In this document: positions 8,176 to 17,761 of the stretch, in pieces
How positions within the stretch are numbered: position 1 is the stretch's first letter
Layout of the letters: the number at the start of each line of letters is the position of its first letter
NCBI RefSeq assembly: GCF_026790065.1
Contig: NZ_JALAMO010000008.1
Span: 1-42,373 of the forward strand
Reading direction: 5' to 3'
Source: Bacillus sp. N13C7
GTDB lineage: Bacteria; Bacillota; Bacilli; Bacillales; Bacillaceae
DNA: 42,373 nt
Program-made: the position numbers and the translations under genes
Notes under the pieces: generated by a model
Seen by the model: the letters and a program-made list of their open reading frames with translations, nothing else
The model's database searches: none
What the model was told of the DNA's origin: nothing

Positions 8176-10322
8176 TTCAAATGCCAAAAAAGAATAAATT
8201 TATGAACAGAGGAGCAGCGATTCTAAGTATTTGTTTCGCTCTCTTTTTCTTTGTCATCCTGGGGAGAATGGCATATATTCAAATAACCGGAAAAGCGAAT
8301 GGCGAAGTGCTTGCGACAAAAGCGACAGAACAGCATGAAAAGAAACGGACCATCGAAGCAAGCCGCGGCTCGATTTTGGACCGAAACGGAAAAGTGATTG
8401 CAGAGGACACAGCAACGTATAAGCTGATTGCGATTCTCGATAAAAAAATGACAACTGATGTCAAGCATCCGCAGCATGTCCAAGACAAAGAAAAAACGGC
8501 GGAAGCATTGTCTAAAGTGATAAACATGGATAAAGCTGATATCCTTGATATCTTAAATAAAGATGCAAAACAAGTCGAGTTTGGCTCAGCTGGCCGGGAT
8601 ATTACGTATTCAGAAAAGCAAAAAATTGAAAAAATGAAACTTCCGGGCATTTCATTTTTACGGGATACAAAACGCTACTATCCAAACGGTGTTTTTGCAT
8701 CCAATTTAATCGGCTATGCCGAGGTTGATCAGGACACAAATGAAATCTCCGGCGCGATGGGATTAGAAAAAGTGCTGGATAAGTATTTGAAGGAGCGGGA
8801 CGGATATGTGACATATGAAAGTGACAAATCCGGCTGGGAGCTCCCGAACAGCAAAAATAAAATTACAGCGCCAAAAAATGGTGACAATGTATATTTAACC
8901 ATTGACCAGAAAATTCAAACCTTTTTGGAAGACAGCATGACAAAAGTGGCGCAAAAGTATAACCCGAAAAAAATCATGGCCGCAGTCGTCGATCCGAAAA
9001 CCGGCAAAGTCCTTGCGATGGGACAGCGCCCAAGCTTTGATCCGAACAAGCGTGATGTGACAAACTACTATAATGATTTGATTTCATATGCGTATGAACC
9101 CGGATCAACGATGAAGATTTTCACACTTGCTGCTGCCATACAGGAGAATGTGTATAACGGCAATGAAAAGTACAAGTCTGGAACATACAAAGTAGGCGGA
9201 GGAATAGTAAAAGACCATAATGACGGAGTAGGATGGGGGCCAACTTCATACCATGATGGTGTAGTACGGTCTTCTAATGTGGCTTTTGCCAAACTGGCTA
9301 ATGAAAAGCTGGGCTATACCCGTCTAAATGAATATCTTCATAAATTCAATTTCTATCAAAAAACAGGTATAGACTTGCCGAATGAAGTATCAAGTAAAAT
9401 GAACTTTAAATATGAATTTGATAAAGCATCAACTGCATATGGTCAAGCCTCTGCTGTTACACCAATTCAACAGCTGCAGGCTGCGACTGCAATAGCTAAT
9501 GATGGTAAAATGATGAAACCTTATGTCATAGACCATATTGTTGATCCTGATACGAAGAAAACCATTTATACAAATAAACCTCAGTCAGCCGGTACGCCAA
9601 TCTCAGCTGACACCGCTAAAGAGGTTCGAAATATTTTAGGTGATGTCGTTACGTCTGATATCGGTACTGGACAACCTTATAAAATTGAAGGTTTTGATGT
9701 AGCTGTGAAAACCGGGACAGCACAAATTGCCGGGCAAAACGGTTATCTATCTGGACGCGATAATTACGTTTTTTCTGTCATGGGAATGGCGCCTAAAGAT
9801 GATCCTGAGCTGTTGATCTATGTGGCAGTGCAGCAGCCGCAATTAGAAAATGATGAAACGGGTTCAAACCCAGTATCAGAAATCTTCAACCCGACAATGA
9901 AAAACAGCCTGCACTACCTGAATATCGAGCCAACTGAAAAATCTGACTCAGATAAGGAAGAAACAAAAGCGCAGACAATGCCTGATTTAACAGATCAAAC
10001 GGTAGCTGCTGCTCAAAAGAAAGCAAAAAAGGAGAATCTCACACCGATTGTCATCGGCAGTGATGTCGCTGTAAAAGAACAGTATCCGAAAGCGGATGAG
10101 GAAGTTCTGACCAATCAAAAGGTCTTCCTGAAAACGGGCGGCAAAATCAAAATGCCTGATATGACAGGATGGTCGAGAAGAGAGGTTCTGCAGTACGCTG
10201 AGCTGGCGGGAATTCATATTGAAGTAAGCGGACAAGGCTACGCTGTCAGCCAAAGCGTCAAGAAGGACAAAGCAATAAAAGACAAAACCGTCATCAAGGT
10301 GACGTTTAAAAATCCGGATTAA
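8172..10322 (+). CDS. pbpB: penicillin-binding protein 2B (septal transpeptidase)
   Basis: 716-aa class B PBP that cross-links septal peptidoglycan outside the membrane. Order: N-terminal membrane helix (about 13-35), dimerisation domain, transpeptidase domain with S312-T-M-K315, S367-S-N369 and K513-T-G515, and two C-terminal PASTA repeats (from about 600). The residue before KTG is Val512, where many class B PBPs, including SpoVD next door, have Gly. Start ATG 8172 overlaps the ftsL stop; an alternative ATG at 8181 has better SD spacing (AGGA, 9 nt). Roughly 9140-9880 looks compositionally different from its flanks (see findings). Confidence 0.96.
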   Translation: MIQMPKKNKFMNRGAAILSICFALFFFVILGRMAYIQITGKANGEVLATKATEQHEKKRTIEASRGSILDRNGKVIAEDTATYKLIAILDKKMTTDVKHPQHVQDKEKTAEALSKVINMDKADILDILNKDAKQVEFGSAGRDITYSEKQKIEKMKLPGISFLRDTKRYYPNGVFASNLIGYAEVDQDTNEISGAMGLEKVLDKYLKERDGYVTYESDKSGWELPNSKNKITAPKNGDNVYLTIDQKIQTFLEDSMTKVAQKYNPKKIMAAVVDPKTGKVLAMGQRPSFDPNKRDVTNYYNDLISYAYEPGSTMKIFTLAAAIQENVYNGNEKYKSGTYKVGGGIVKDHNDGVGWGPTSYHDGVVRSSNVAFAKLANEKLGYTRLNEYLHKFNFYQKTGIDLPNEVSSKMNFKYEFDKASTAYGQASAVTPIQQLQAATAIANDGKMMKPYVIDHIVDPDTKKTIYTNKPQSAGTPISADTAKEVRNILGDVVTSDIGTGQPYKIEGFDVAVKTGTAQIAGQNGYLSGRDNYVFSVMGMAPKDDPELLIYVAVQQPQLENDETGSNPVSEIFNPTMKNSLHYLNIEPTEKSDSDKEETKAQTMPDLTDQTVAAAQKKAKKENLTPIVIGSDVAVKEQYPKADEEVLTNQKVFLKTGGKIKMPDMTGWSRREVLQYAELAGIHIEVSGQGYAVSQSVKKDKAIKDKTVIKVTFKNPD

Positions 10323-10359
10323 AAAGAAAGCTTGCGTTATGCAGGCTTTCTTTTTTTTA
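10322..10359 (+). terminator. terminator after pbpB
   Basis: Stem GAAAGCTTGC / GCAGGCTTTC with one wobble pair, loop GTTAT, followed by at least eight Ts. It separates vegetative pbpB from sporulation-specific spoVD. Confidence 0.9.
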
Positions 10360-10379
10360 TACCTTCAGAGGGGCATCGT

Positions 10380-10407
10380 TCTACCTGTCCAATTTCAGGC
10401 ATAAAAT
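10380..10407 (+). promoter_or_regulatory. SigE promoter for spoVD
   Basis: CATAAAAT (10400-10407) closely matches the SigE -10 (CATACAnT). TCTACCT (10380-10386) lies 13 bp upstream, resembling the spacing of the ylbO candidate. spoVD is known to be expressed in the mother cell under SigE. Confidence 0.6.
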
Positions 10408-10439
10408 GAAACAAGCCTAAATAAGGAGTGAACGGTCTC

Positions 10440-12380
10440 TTGCGCGTCTCGAATGTAACGGTTAGAAAACGTTTATTATTTGTTTTGCTTTTTGGCGTGA
10501 TCGTGTTTCTGATCATTGATACTAGGCTGGGGTATGTTCAGTTTGTGATGGGCGAAAAACTGACTTCGCTGGCGAAAGATTCCTGGAGCCGAAACTTGCC
10601 GTTTGAGCCGGAGAGAGGCGAGATTCTGGATCGGAATGGTGTGAAGCTCGCAACAAACAAAAGTGCGCCGACCGTATTCGTCGTGCCGCGCCAAGTTCAG
10701 AATCCGATGAAAACGAGCAAGCAGCTTGCGGCGGTTTTAAACATGTCAGAAGAAAAAGTATATAAGCATGTGACAAAAAAAGCGTCAATTGAAAAGATTA
10801 CTCCTGAAGGGAGAAAGATTTCAAATGAAAAGGCCAAAGAAATCAAAGCGCTCGATTTAAAAGGTGTGTATGTTGCGGAGGACAGCATACGCCATTACCC
10901 GTTTGGCAGCTTTTTATCTCATGTGCTTGGATTTGCAGGAATTGACAACCAAGGGCTTCTTGGACTTGAAGCCTATTACGACGAGGATCTCAAAGGGGAA
11001 AAGGGCTCTGTTAAGTTTTATACAGATGCCAAGGGGAAAAAAATGCCGGATGAAGCGGACGACTATACGCCGCCTAAGGACGGGCTTGATATGAAACTGA
11101 CAGTTGATTCAAAGGTTCAGACGATAATGGAAAGGGAGCTTGATAACGCTGAGGCCAAGTACCATCCGGATGGTATGATTGCCGTGGCCATGAATCCGAA
11201 AAACGGAGAAATATTGGGAATGGCTAGCAGGCCTGACTTTGACCCTGCTGATTATCAATCAGTCGATCCGTCCGTCTACAATCGGAATCTGCCGGTATGG
11301 AGCACGTATGAGCCAGGGTCTACCTTTAAAATTATTACACTTGCAGCAGCTCTTGAAGAGCAAAAAGTAAATTTGAAACGTGATCAATTTTTTGATAAAG
11401 GGCATGCGGAAGTGGATGGTGCGAGACTGCGGTGCTGGAAAAGAGGCGGGCACGGGCTGCAGACGTATTTAGAAGTTGTACAAAACTCCTGCAACCCTGG
11501 GTTTGTTGAATTAGGCGAGCGCTTAGGCAAAGAGAAGCTTTTTAAATATATCAAAGACTTTGGTTTCGGCCAAAAAACCGGAATTGATCTGCAAGGAGAG
11601 GGAACAGGAATCCTATTCCCGCTTGATAGGGTAGGGCCGGTAGAGCAAGCGACGACTGCTTTCGGACAGGGGGTATCTGTTACGCCGATTCAGCAGGTTG
11701 CAGCCGTATCTGCAGCTGTAAACGGAGGAACACTCTACACACCTTATATTGCTAAGGAATGGATTGATCCTGTAACGAAAAAAACAGTCAAAAAACAATC
11801 ACCTATCGCAAAGAAACAAGTCATTTCTGAAGAAACATCCAAACAAATCCGCTACGCTTTAGAAAGCGTCGTCGCAGAAGGAACCGGGCGCAACGCATTT
11901 GTAGAGGGATATCGTGTCGGCGGAAAAACGGGAACTGCACAAAAGGTTAAAAACGGAAAATACCTTGAAAACAACCATATTGTATCCTTTATCGGTTTTG
12001 CGCCGGCAGACGATCCGAGTCTTGTCGTCTATGTCGCGGTGGATAACCCGAAAGGCACGATTCAGTTTGGCGGAACCGTTGCAGCACCTATTGTCGGGAG
12101 TATTATGAGAGACAGTCTGCCGGAACTTGGTGTGAAGCCTCGGAAAAATCAAATCGAGAAAAAATACCAATGGAACGACACAAAAACAATAGAAGTTCCG
12201 AATGTTGTAGGGATGTCTGTCTCAGATCTTGAGTCACTATTGGTGAATCTCAATGTGGATGCTTCCGGGAAAGGGAGCAAAATCGTTAAACAATCACCAG
12301 CTGCTGGAACAAAAGTAAAAGAGGGCTCAAAGATACGTGTTTATTTGACTGAAGAAGATGAAAAGGAGGCAGCCGATTGA
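10440..12380 (+). CDS. spoVD: stage V sporulation protein D (spore cortex class B PBP)
   Basis: 646-aa transpeptidase that cross-links spore-cortex peptidoglycan from the mother-cell side of the outer forespore membrane, working with SpoVE. It has an N-terminal membrane helix (about 12-30), transpeptidase motifs S294-T-F-K297 and K496-T-G in the standard GGKTGT context, and one C-terminal PASTA domain beginning EVPNVVGM. Start is TTG 10440, with AAGGAG at 10423-10428; an in-frame GTG at 10428 lies inside the SD. A paralogue of pbpB placed directly after it, with its own promoter and terminator-separated. Confidence 0.96.
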   Translation: MRVSNVTVRKRLLFVLLFGVIVFLIIDTRLGYVQFVMGEKLTSLAKDSWSRNLPFEPERGEILDRNGVKLATNKSAPTVFVVPRQVQNPMKTSKQLAAVLNMSEEKVYKHVTKKASIEKITPEGRKISNEKAKEIKALDLKGVYVAEDSIRHYPFGSFLSHVLGFAGIDNQGLLGLEAYYDEDLKGEKGSVKFYTDAKGKKMPDEADDYTPPKDGLDMKLTVDSKVQTIMERELDNAEAKYHPDGMIAVAMNPKNGEILGMASRPDFDPADYQSVDPSVYNRNLPVWSTYEPGSTFKIITLAAALEEQKVNLKRDQFFDKGHAEVDGARLRCWKRGGHGLQTYLEVVQNSCNPGFVELGERLGKEKLFKYIKDFGFGQKTGIDLQGEGTGILFPLDRVGPVEQATTAFGQGVSVTPIQQVAAVSAAVNGGTLYTPYIAKEWIDPVTKKTVKKQSPIAKKQVISEETSKQIRYALESVVAEGTGRNAFVEGYRVGGKTGTAQKVKNGKYLENNHIVSFIGFAPADDPSLVVYVAVDNPKGTIQFGGTVAAPIVGSIMRDSLPELGVKPRKNQIEKKYQWNDTKTIEVPNVVGMSVSDLESLLVNLNVDASGKGSKIVKQSPAAGTKVKEGSKIRVYLTEEDEKEAAD

Positions 12381-12402
12381 TTCGGGCTGCCTATTCTTTT
12401 AT
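12366..12402 (+). terminator. weak terminator after spoVD
   Basis: Stem AGGCAGCC / GGCTGCCT (12367-12374 with 12385-12392) overlaps the spoVD stop codon and is followed by the interrupted run ATTCTTTTATT. The poor T run suggests partial read-through into murE. Confidence 0.65.
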
Positions 12403-12436
12403 TGGAGAAAAAATGCTGATATCTTTCAAGATTAGC

Positions 12437-12465
12437 TGGATGTATCCTTTTATTTACGCTAAAAT
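12437..12465 (+). promoter_or_regulatory. possible SigA promoter for murE
   Basis: TGGATG (12437-12442), 17-bp spacer, TAAAAT (12460-12465). Good -10, weak -35. A promoter is expected here because the preceding gene is sporulation specific. Confidence 0.4.
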
Positions 12466-12483
12466 ATGAACTGTATGCTTAAA

Positions 12484-12518
12484 ATCATTATCACATCAAT
12501 AGATGTGACTTTAATGAT
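12484..12518 (+). repeat. inverted repeat in the murE 5' leader
   Basis: TCACATC / GATGTGA (12491-12497 with 12502-12508) around loop AATA, flanked by ATCATT (12484-12489) and AATGAT (12513-12518), which also pair across a small bulge. It lies just downstream of the predicted murE promoter, 38 bp before the ATG. It lacks a T run, so it is not a simple terminator. Function unknown. Confidence 0.6.
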
Positions 12519-12555
12519 AAAAAGAACGAATTAGAATGTTGAGAGGTTTGATACG

Positions 12556-14040
12556 ATGAAACTGACAAAGCTGCTTACATACTTAACAACCGAACCTTCT
12601 GTAAATGACTCACAAGACCCTGACATAACTTCAATTGAGATGGACTCCAGGGAAGTAAAGAAAGGGAGTCTTTTTGTATGTGTAAAAGGGTACACGGTGG
12701 ATGGCCATGATTTTGCGCAAAAAGCAGTAGAGAACGGTGCAGCGGCTATTGTGGCTGAAAGAGAGCTTGATGTAGATGTGCCCGTCATTCTTGTCCGGCA
12801 GTCACTGCGTGCGCTCAGCGTGCTGTCTGATGCGTTTTACGGACAGCCGACAAAGAAGCTTCAGCTGATTGGTATTACAGGCACAAATGGCAAAACATCA
12901 ACGACCCACATGGTTGATGAGATCTTGAAAAAAGCGGGAAAACGCACAGGCTTAATCGGGACCATGTACATGAAAATCGGCGACGAAACACTGCCTGTTA
13001 AAAACACGACACCGGAAAGCGTTACGCTGCAGAAAACGTTTAAGAAAATGAATGACAAGCAAGTAGACACTGCTATCATGGAGGTTTCTTCACACGCCTT
13101 GTCCTTAGGACGTGTTCATGGCTGTGACTATGATATTGCTGTGTTTACGAATTTGACGCAGGACCATCTGGACTATCATAAAACGATGGATGAGTACCGA
13201 CACGCAAAAAGCCTGCTCTTTTCTCAGCTTGGCGGGGCTTTCAACCATGAACATCCAAAGCGTGCCGTGCTGAACGCTGACGACGAGGCGAGCGCTTATT
13301 TTGAAAAGGTGACCGCAGCGCATATTTCTACATACGGAATTAAAAACAACGCTGATGTGATGGCGAAAAACATCAAGATTACTGCACAGGGCACTAGCTT
13401 TGATCTTGTCACAAACAAGGGCACTAAACATATCACGATGTCGCTTGTCGGACAGTTTAATGTGTATAACGTTCTGGCAGCTGTTGCAACATGTATTGCA
13501 GCAGGCATTCCGTTTGAAACGATTACGGAAGCTGTTGAGGAATTGCATGGCGTAAGAGGCCGTTTTGAATTGGTCAATCAGCAGCAGGAGTTTCCAGTCA
13601 TTGTAGATTACGCGCACACACCGGACAGCCTTGAAAATGTACTGAAGACATGCAGAGACATGACGGAAGGAAAGCTTTTTGTCGTTGTCGGCTGCGGCGG
13701 AGACAGAGATAAGACGAAACGCCCAAAAATGGCTAGAATCGCTGTGGAGCTGGCTGATGAACCGATTTTCACTTCAGATAACCCAAGAAGCGAAGATCCT
13801 CGCGCGATTTTAAGAGATATGGAAGCTGGAGTAGAGAACGAATACTACCACAGCATTGCAAACCGTGAGCAGGCAATCTTTTTCGCGATTGCGAATGCCA
13901 AAAAAGGTGACGTTGTCCTCATTGCCGGAAAAGGGCATGAAACCTATCAGCAGATCGGGAATGAAACCTTCGATTTTGATGATGCTGAAGTGGCGGCAAG
14001 AGCCATTGTCGAACTCAATAAAAATAAGACGAATTCATAG
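12556..14040 (+). CDS. murE: UDP-MurNAc-L-Ala-D-Glu:meso-diaminopimelate ligase
   Basis: 494-aa cytoplasmic Mur ligase that adds the third stem-peptide residue with ATP. The ATP loop GTNGKT includes Lys113. The DNPR motif at 408-411 selects meso-diaminopimelate over lysine, in line with Bacillus peptidoglycan. SSHAL and the Mur-ligase core [13 protein letters not shown] are present. Start ATG 12556 has a modest SD (GAGAGG). It begins the precursor-synthesis block murE-mraY-murD. Confidence 0.97.
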   Translation: MKLTKLLTYLTTEPSVNDSQDPDITSIEMDSREVKKGSLFVCVKGYTVDGHDFAQKAVENGAAAIVAERELDVDVPVILVRQSLRALSVLSDAFYGQPTKKLQLIGITGTNGKTSTTHMVDEILKKAGKRTGLIGTMYMKIGDETLPVKNTTPESVTLQKTFKKMNDKQVDTAIMEVSSHALSLGRVHGCDYDIAVFTNLTQDHLDYHKTMDEYRHAKSLLFSQLGGAFNHEHPKRAVLNADDEASAYFEKVTAAHISTYGIKNNADVMAKNIKITAQGTSFDLVTNKGTKHITMSLVGQFNVYNVLAAVATCIAAGIPFETITEAVEELHGVRGRFELVNQQQEFPVIVDYAHTPDSLENVLKTCRDMTEGKLFVVVGCGGDRDKTKRPKMARIAVELADEPIFTSDNPRSEDPRAILRDMEAGVENEYYHSIANREQAIFFAIANAKKGDVVLIAGKGHETYQQIGNETFDFDDAEVAARAIVELNKNKTNS

Positions 14041-14151
14041 GAAAGAGATGTTATTGAATAATGGAGCTTGAAAAGATGTTTCATATGGAAAAAAATCATG
14101 AATATGATAACTACGTATGTCGTTTGAAAGAAACAGGAGGAGAAAAGGACA

Positions 14152-15126
14152 ATGCTTGAGCAAGTCATTCTGTTTACAATTTTAATGGGGTTTTTAATTA
14201 GTGTTCTGCTCTCTCCGATTCTAATTCCGTTTTTAAGAAGATTAAAATTCGGCCAGAGTATTAGAGAAGAAGGACCGAAATCACATCAGAAAAAATCAGG
14301 GACGCCGACAATGGGCGGGGTCATGATCATACTTTCTATCATTGTGACAACAATTGTGATGACACAGAAATTTTCAGAAATAAGTCCTGAAATGGTGCTG
14401 CTGCTGTTTGTTACGATCGGTTACGGTTTGCTTGGTTTTCTAGATGATTACATCAAGGTCGTCATGAAGCGCAACCTCGGATTGACGTCAAAGCAGAAGC
14501 TGATCGGACAAATTATCATTGCGGTTGTATTTTATGCCGTGTACCATTACTACAATTTTGCGACGGATATTCGCGTTCCTGGAACTGACTTGTCATTTGA
14601 TCTTGGCTGGGCTTACTTTATCCTTGTGCTCTTTATGCTTGTCGGCGGATCAAATGCGGTTAACCTGACTGACGGTCTTGACGGATTATTATCCGGCACG
14701 GCTGCAATTGCTTTTGGCGCCTTTGCCATCCTGGCATGGAATCAGTCTCAATATGACGTAGCGATTTTCTCAGTTGCTGTTGTCGGTGCGGTACTGGGCT
14801 TCCTCGTATTTAATGCCCATCCGGCCAAAGTCTTTATGGGAGATACGGGATCGCTTGCATTGGGAGGAGCCATCGTTACCATTGCCATTTTAACGAAATT
14901 AGAGATCCTGCTGGTCATCATCGGCGGTGTCTTCGTTATCGAAACATTATCCGTCATACTGCAGGTCATCAGCTTTAAAACGACAGGTAAACGAATCTTT
15001 AAAATGAGCCCGCTTCATCACCATTATGAGCTTGTCGGATGGTCTGAATGGAGAGTGGTCGTGACATTTTGGGCTGCGGGACTTTTGCTTGCCGTTTTAG
15101 GAATTTACATCGAGGTGTGGTTATAA
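14152..15126 (+). CDS. mraY: phospho-MurNAc-pentapeptide transferase MraY
   Basis: 324-aa polytopic membrane enzyme (about ten hydrophobic helices) that transfers phospho-MurNAc-pentapeptide to undecaprenyl phosphate, making lipid I. Signature residues are present: FLDDYIKV (paired Asp), [29 protein letters not shown] and the C-terminal histidine cluster HHHYEL. The ATG at 14152 has the strong SD AGGAGG. A 32-codon ORF from 14061 runs into this start and may couple its translation. murD starts at the very next base after its stop. Confidence 0.97.
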   Translation: MLEQVILFTILMGFLISVLLSPILIPFLRRLKFGQSIREEGPKSHQKKSGTPTMGGVMIILSIIVTTIVMTQKFSEISPEMVLLLFVTIGYGLLGFLDDYIKVVMKRNLGLTSKQKLIGQIIIAVVFYAVYHYYNFATDIRVPGTDLSFDLGWAYFILVLFMLVGGSNAVNLTDGLDGLLSGTAAIAFGAFAILAWNQSQYDVAIFSVAVVGAVLGFLVFNAHPAKVFMGDTGSLALGGAIVTIAILTKLEILLVIIGGVFVIETLSVILQVISFKTTGKRIFKMSPLHHHYELVGWSEWRVVVTFWAAGLLLAVLGIYIEVWL

Positions 15127-16482
15127 GTGGAAAACGATCAATTTTTACAGAATCAGCATTTTTTAATCCTGGGGCTCGCGAAAAGCGGGTATGCTGCGGC
15201 ATCCATTCTTCATAAAAAAGGCATTTATGTTGCGGTCAATGACCAAAAGCCTTTTGAAGAAAACGAACCAGCGCAAAAGCTTTCTGAAAAAGGTATCGAG
15301 GTTGTTTGCGGAGAGCATCCGGTTTCTCTGTTTGATCAGCATGAAATTACGGTTCTGATCAAAAATCCAGGAATTCCTTACGAAAATATTATGGTTCAGG
15401 AAGCGGAAAAAAGAGGGATACCGGTTTGGACGGAAATTGAGCTTGCTTACTACCTGACAAATGCCAAGTTTATCGGGATTACCGGGTCGAACGGAAAAAC
15501 GACCACGACAACGCTGATTTATGAAATGCTTAAAGCAGACTCACAAAAAGCACTGATTGCCGGAAACATCGGCACAGTCGCAAGCGAGGTTGCCTATCAT
15601 GCTGATGGCGATGAATGGATCGTTACTGAACTGTCTTCATTTCAGCTGATGGGGACACACGCTTTCAGACCGGAAATTAGCCTGATTTTAAACGTGTTTG
15701 ACGCCCATTTGGATTATCACCATACGCGTGAAAATTATGAAAAAGCGAAACAGAAAGTGTATCTTCATCAGACTGCTACAGATAAAGCCATTGTCAACCA
15801 GGATGATGAAACCGTCGTGCGTCTTGCTGAAGCCGGAAAAGCCGAAGCCGTCCCATTTTCAGTCAGCAAAACGCTTGAACAGGGTGCTTATGTAAAAGAC
15901 GGCATGATTATGTTTAACGGCGAAGCCATTCTTCCCCTGGAAGAGGTTGTGCTGCCCGGCGCTCATAACCTGGAGAACATTTTAGCAGCTATTGCAGTTG
16001 TGAAAACGGCAGGAGCGTCTAACGAAGCAGTCAAAAAGGTGCTGACAAGCTTTACTGGCGTGAAACATCGGCTGCAATATGTTACAGCAGTGAAAGGCCG
16101 TAAGTTTTATAATGACAGTAAAGCAACAAACATTTTGGCGACAAGCAAGGCGCTTTCAGCTTTTGACAAACCGGTCATTCTGCTTGCGGGCGGACTAGAT
16201 CGCGGAAATGGTTTTGATGACTTAAAACCGTATATGAAGCATGTCAAAGCAGTCCTTACCTTTGGCCAGACTGCTCCGAAACTTGAAAAGCTCGGCAATG
16301 AACTGGGAATACAACATGTCAAACGTGTCGATAATGTTGAACAAGCAGTATCTGCGGCGTTTGCGCTCTCAAATGAAGGGGATGTCATCCTGCTTTCACC
16401 TGCGTGTGCGAGCTGGGATCAATTCAAAACATTTGAAGAACGCGGTGACATGTTTATAGATGCCGTGCATATGCTTAAGTAA
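15127..16482 (+). CDS. murD: UDP-MurNAc-L-alanine:D-glutamate ligase
   Basis: 451-aa cytoplasmic Mur ligase that adds D-glutamate. N-terminal UDP-binding Rossmann domain ([11 protein letters not shown]), ATP loop GSNGKTTTT with Lys124, then the Mur core [10 protein letters not shown] and the C-terminal segment [19 protein letters not shown], which is specific for MurD. GTG start at 15127 directly abuts the mraY TAA. The reaction order (MurD before MurE) differs from the gene order. The SigE-like sequence for spoVE lies within its last codons. Confidence 0.97.
   Translation: MENDQFLQNQHFLILGLAKSGYAAASILHKKGIYVAVNDQKPFEENEPAQKLSEKGIEVVCGEHPVSLFDQHEITVLIKNPGIPYENIMVQEAEKRGIPVWTEIELAYYLTNAKFIGITGSNGKTTTTTLIYEMLKADSQKALIAGNIGTVASEVAYHADGDEWIVTELSSFQLMGTHAFRPEISLILNVFDAHLDYHHTRENYEKAKQKVYLHQTATDKAIVNQDDETVVRLAEAGKAEAVPFSVSKTLEQGAYVKDGMIMFNGEAILPLEEVVLPGAHNLENILAAIAVVKTAGASNEAVKKVLTSFTGVKHRLQYVTAVKGRKFYNDSKATNILATSKALSAFDKPVILLAGGLDRGNGFDDLKPYMKHVKAVLTFGQTAPKLEKLGNELGIQHVKRVDNVEQAVSAAFALSNEGDVILLSPACASWDQFKTFEERGDMFIDAVHMLK
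16449..16475 (+). promoter_or_regulatory. possible SigE promoter for spoVE
   Basis: CATATGCT (16468-16475) resembles a SigE -10. CATGTT (16449-16454) lies 13 bp upstream. It sits inside the 3' end of murD. spoVE is known to be induced in sporulation; the match itself is weak. Confidence 0.3.
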
Positions 16483-16542
16483 GGGCTTGTCTTGAAGTAA
16501 ATCGGCAGCCCTAATGACTTTAAGCTTGGGGTGTCGATTGCT

Positions 16543-17643
16543 TTGACTACTAAAAAAACATCGCCTGATTTGTTATTGGTCATCATTACGTTATTATTAT
16601 TAACAATCGGATTAATTATGGTGTACAGTGCGAGTGCGGTATGGGCGGATTATAAATTTGACGACTCATTCTTTTTCGCGAAACGGCAGCTGCTGTTTGC
16701 GGGAATCGGCGTCATTGCCATGTTTTTTATTATGAATGTTGATTATTGGACTTGGCGGACATGGTCCAAATTGCTGATGGTTATCTGCTTTTTTCTTCTT
16801 GTTCTCGTTTTGATACCGGGCGTCGGCATGGTGCGGAACGGCTCAAGAAGCTGGATCGGGGTCGGAGCATTCAGCATACAGCCTTCAGAGTTTATGAAGC
16901 TTGCGATGATTGCATTCCTTGCTAAATTTCTCTCTGAAAAACAAAAAAACATTACATCGTTCAGGCGGGGATTTATCCCGGCACTTGGCATCGTGTTTTC
17001 AGCGTTTTTGATTATCATGTGCCAGCCTGACCTCGGTACGGGGACGGTAATGGTCGGAACTTGTATTGTCATGATTTTTGTAGCCGGCGCGCGAATTGCC
17101 CATTTCGTCTTTCTCGGGCTGATCGGCCTCAGCGGATTTGTTGGGCTGGTACTATCGGCTCCATATCGGATTAAGCGGATTACTTCATACTTAAATCCTT
17201 GGGAAGATCCGCTCGGCAGCGGTTTTCAAATCATTCAATCGCTTTATGCAGTGGGGCCCGGCGGATTGTTTGGGATGGGACTTGGACAAAGCAGACAGAA
17301 GTTCTTTTATCTGCCTGAGCCGCAAACAGATTTTATTTTCGCCATATTGTCAGAAGAACTTGGTTTTATTGGGGGAACACTTATTTTGCTCCTCTTCAGC
17401 GTCCTGCTGTGGAGAGGGATCAGAATTGCGCTCGGTGCGCCTGATTTGTACGGAAGCTTTGTCGCAGTCGGCATTATTTCAATGATTGCCATTCAAGTTA
17501 TGATTAATATCGGTGTAGTAACGGGCCTTATTCCGGTAACAGGGATCACGCTGCCGTTTCTGAGCTACGGAGGCTCCTCATTGACTCTGATGCTGATGGC
17601 CGTCGGCGTGCTGCTGAACGTGAGCCGATACTCGAGATATTAA
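16543..17643 (+). CDS. spoVE: stage V sporulation protein E (SEDS-family peptidoglycan polymerase)
   Basis: 366-aa SEDS protein (FtsW/RodA family) that polymerises lipid II for the spore cortex with SpoVD. About ten membrane helices. Family motifs are seen: YSASAVWA near the N-terminus, GSRSWIGVGAFSIQPSEFMK (loop with the catalytic-type residues), QPDLGTG, and PVTGITLPFLSYGGSS at the C-terminus. Start TTG 16543 with SD GGGGTG (16528-16533); an in-frame GTG at 16531 overlaps that SD. It takes the place of ftsW in the standard dcw order; the vegetative ftsW is not in this window. Confidence 0.95.
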   Translation: MTTKKTSPDLLLVIITLLLLTIGLIMVYSASAVWADYKFDDSFFFAKRQLLFAGIGVIAMFFIMNVDYWTWRTWSKLLMVICFFLLVLVLIPGVGMVRNGSRSWIGVGAFSIQPSEFMKLAMIAFLAKFLSEKQKNITSFRRGFIPALGIVFSAFLIIMCQPDLGTGTVMVGTCIVMIFVAGARIAHFVFLGLIGLSGFVGLVLSAPYRIKRITSYLNPWEDPLGSGFQIIQSLYAVGPGGLFGMGLGQSRQKFFYLPEPQTDFIFAILSEELGFIGGTLILLLFSVLLWRGIRIALGAPDLYGSFVAVGIISMIAIQVMINIGVVTGLIPVTGITLPFLSYGGSSLTLMLMAVGVLLNVSRYSRY

Positions 17644-17692
17644 TGAATGTATGTCAGCAGCCTATGAAACAGGAAGCTTGGAAACAATTGAT

Positions 17693-17725
17693 GCGATAAC
17701 CCTGTCCAACAAAACAGGGTTATCG
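17693..17725 (+). repeat. 13-bp perfect hairpin between spoVE and murG
   Basis: GCGATAACCCTGT (17693-17705) is exactly complementary to ACAGGGTTATCGC (17713/14-17725), with a loop of about 8 nt. No T run follows (next bases TATGTTATAG), so it is not a standard terminator. It could be an mRNA processing or stabilising stem, or a partial terminator, at the border between sporulation spoVE and vegetative murG. Confidence 0.75.
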
Positions 17726-17761
17726 CTATGTTATAGAGAAAATTAGACTGGGGGAAGAGAT

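Noticed and set aside
16482..16512. AGGGCT / AGCCCT inverted repeat after murD
   Set aside because: Only 6 bp with a 19-nt loop and no T run; too weak to call a terminator.
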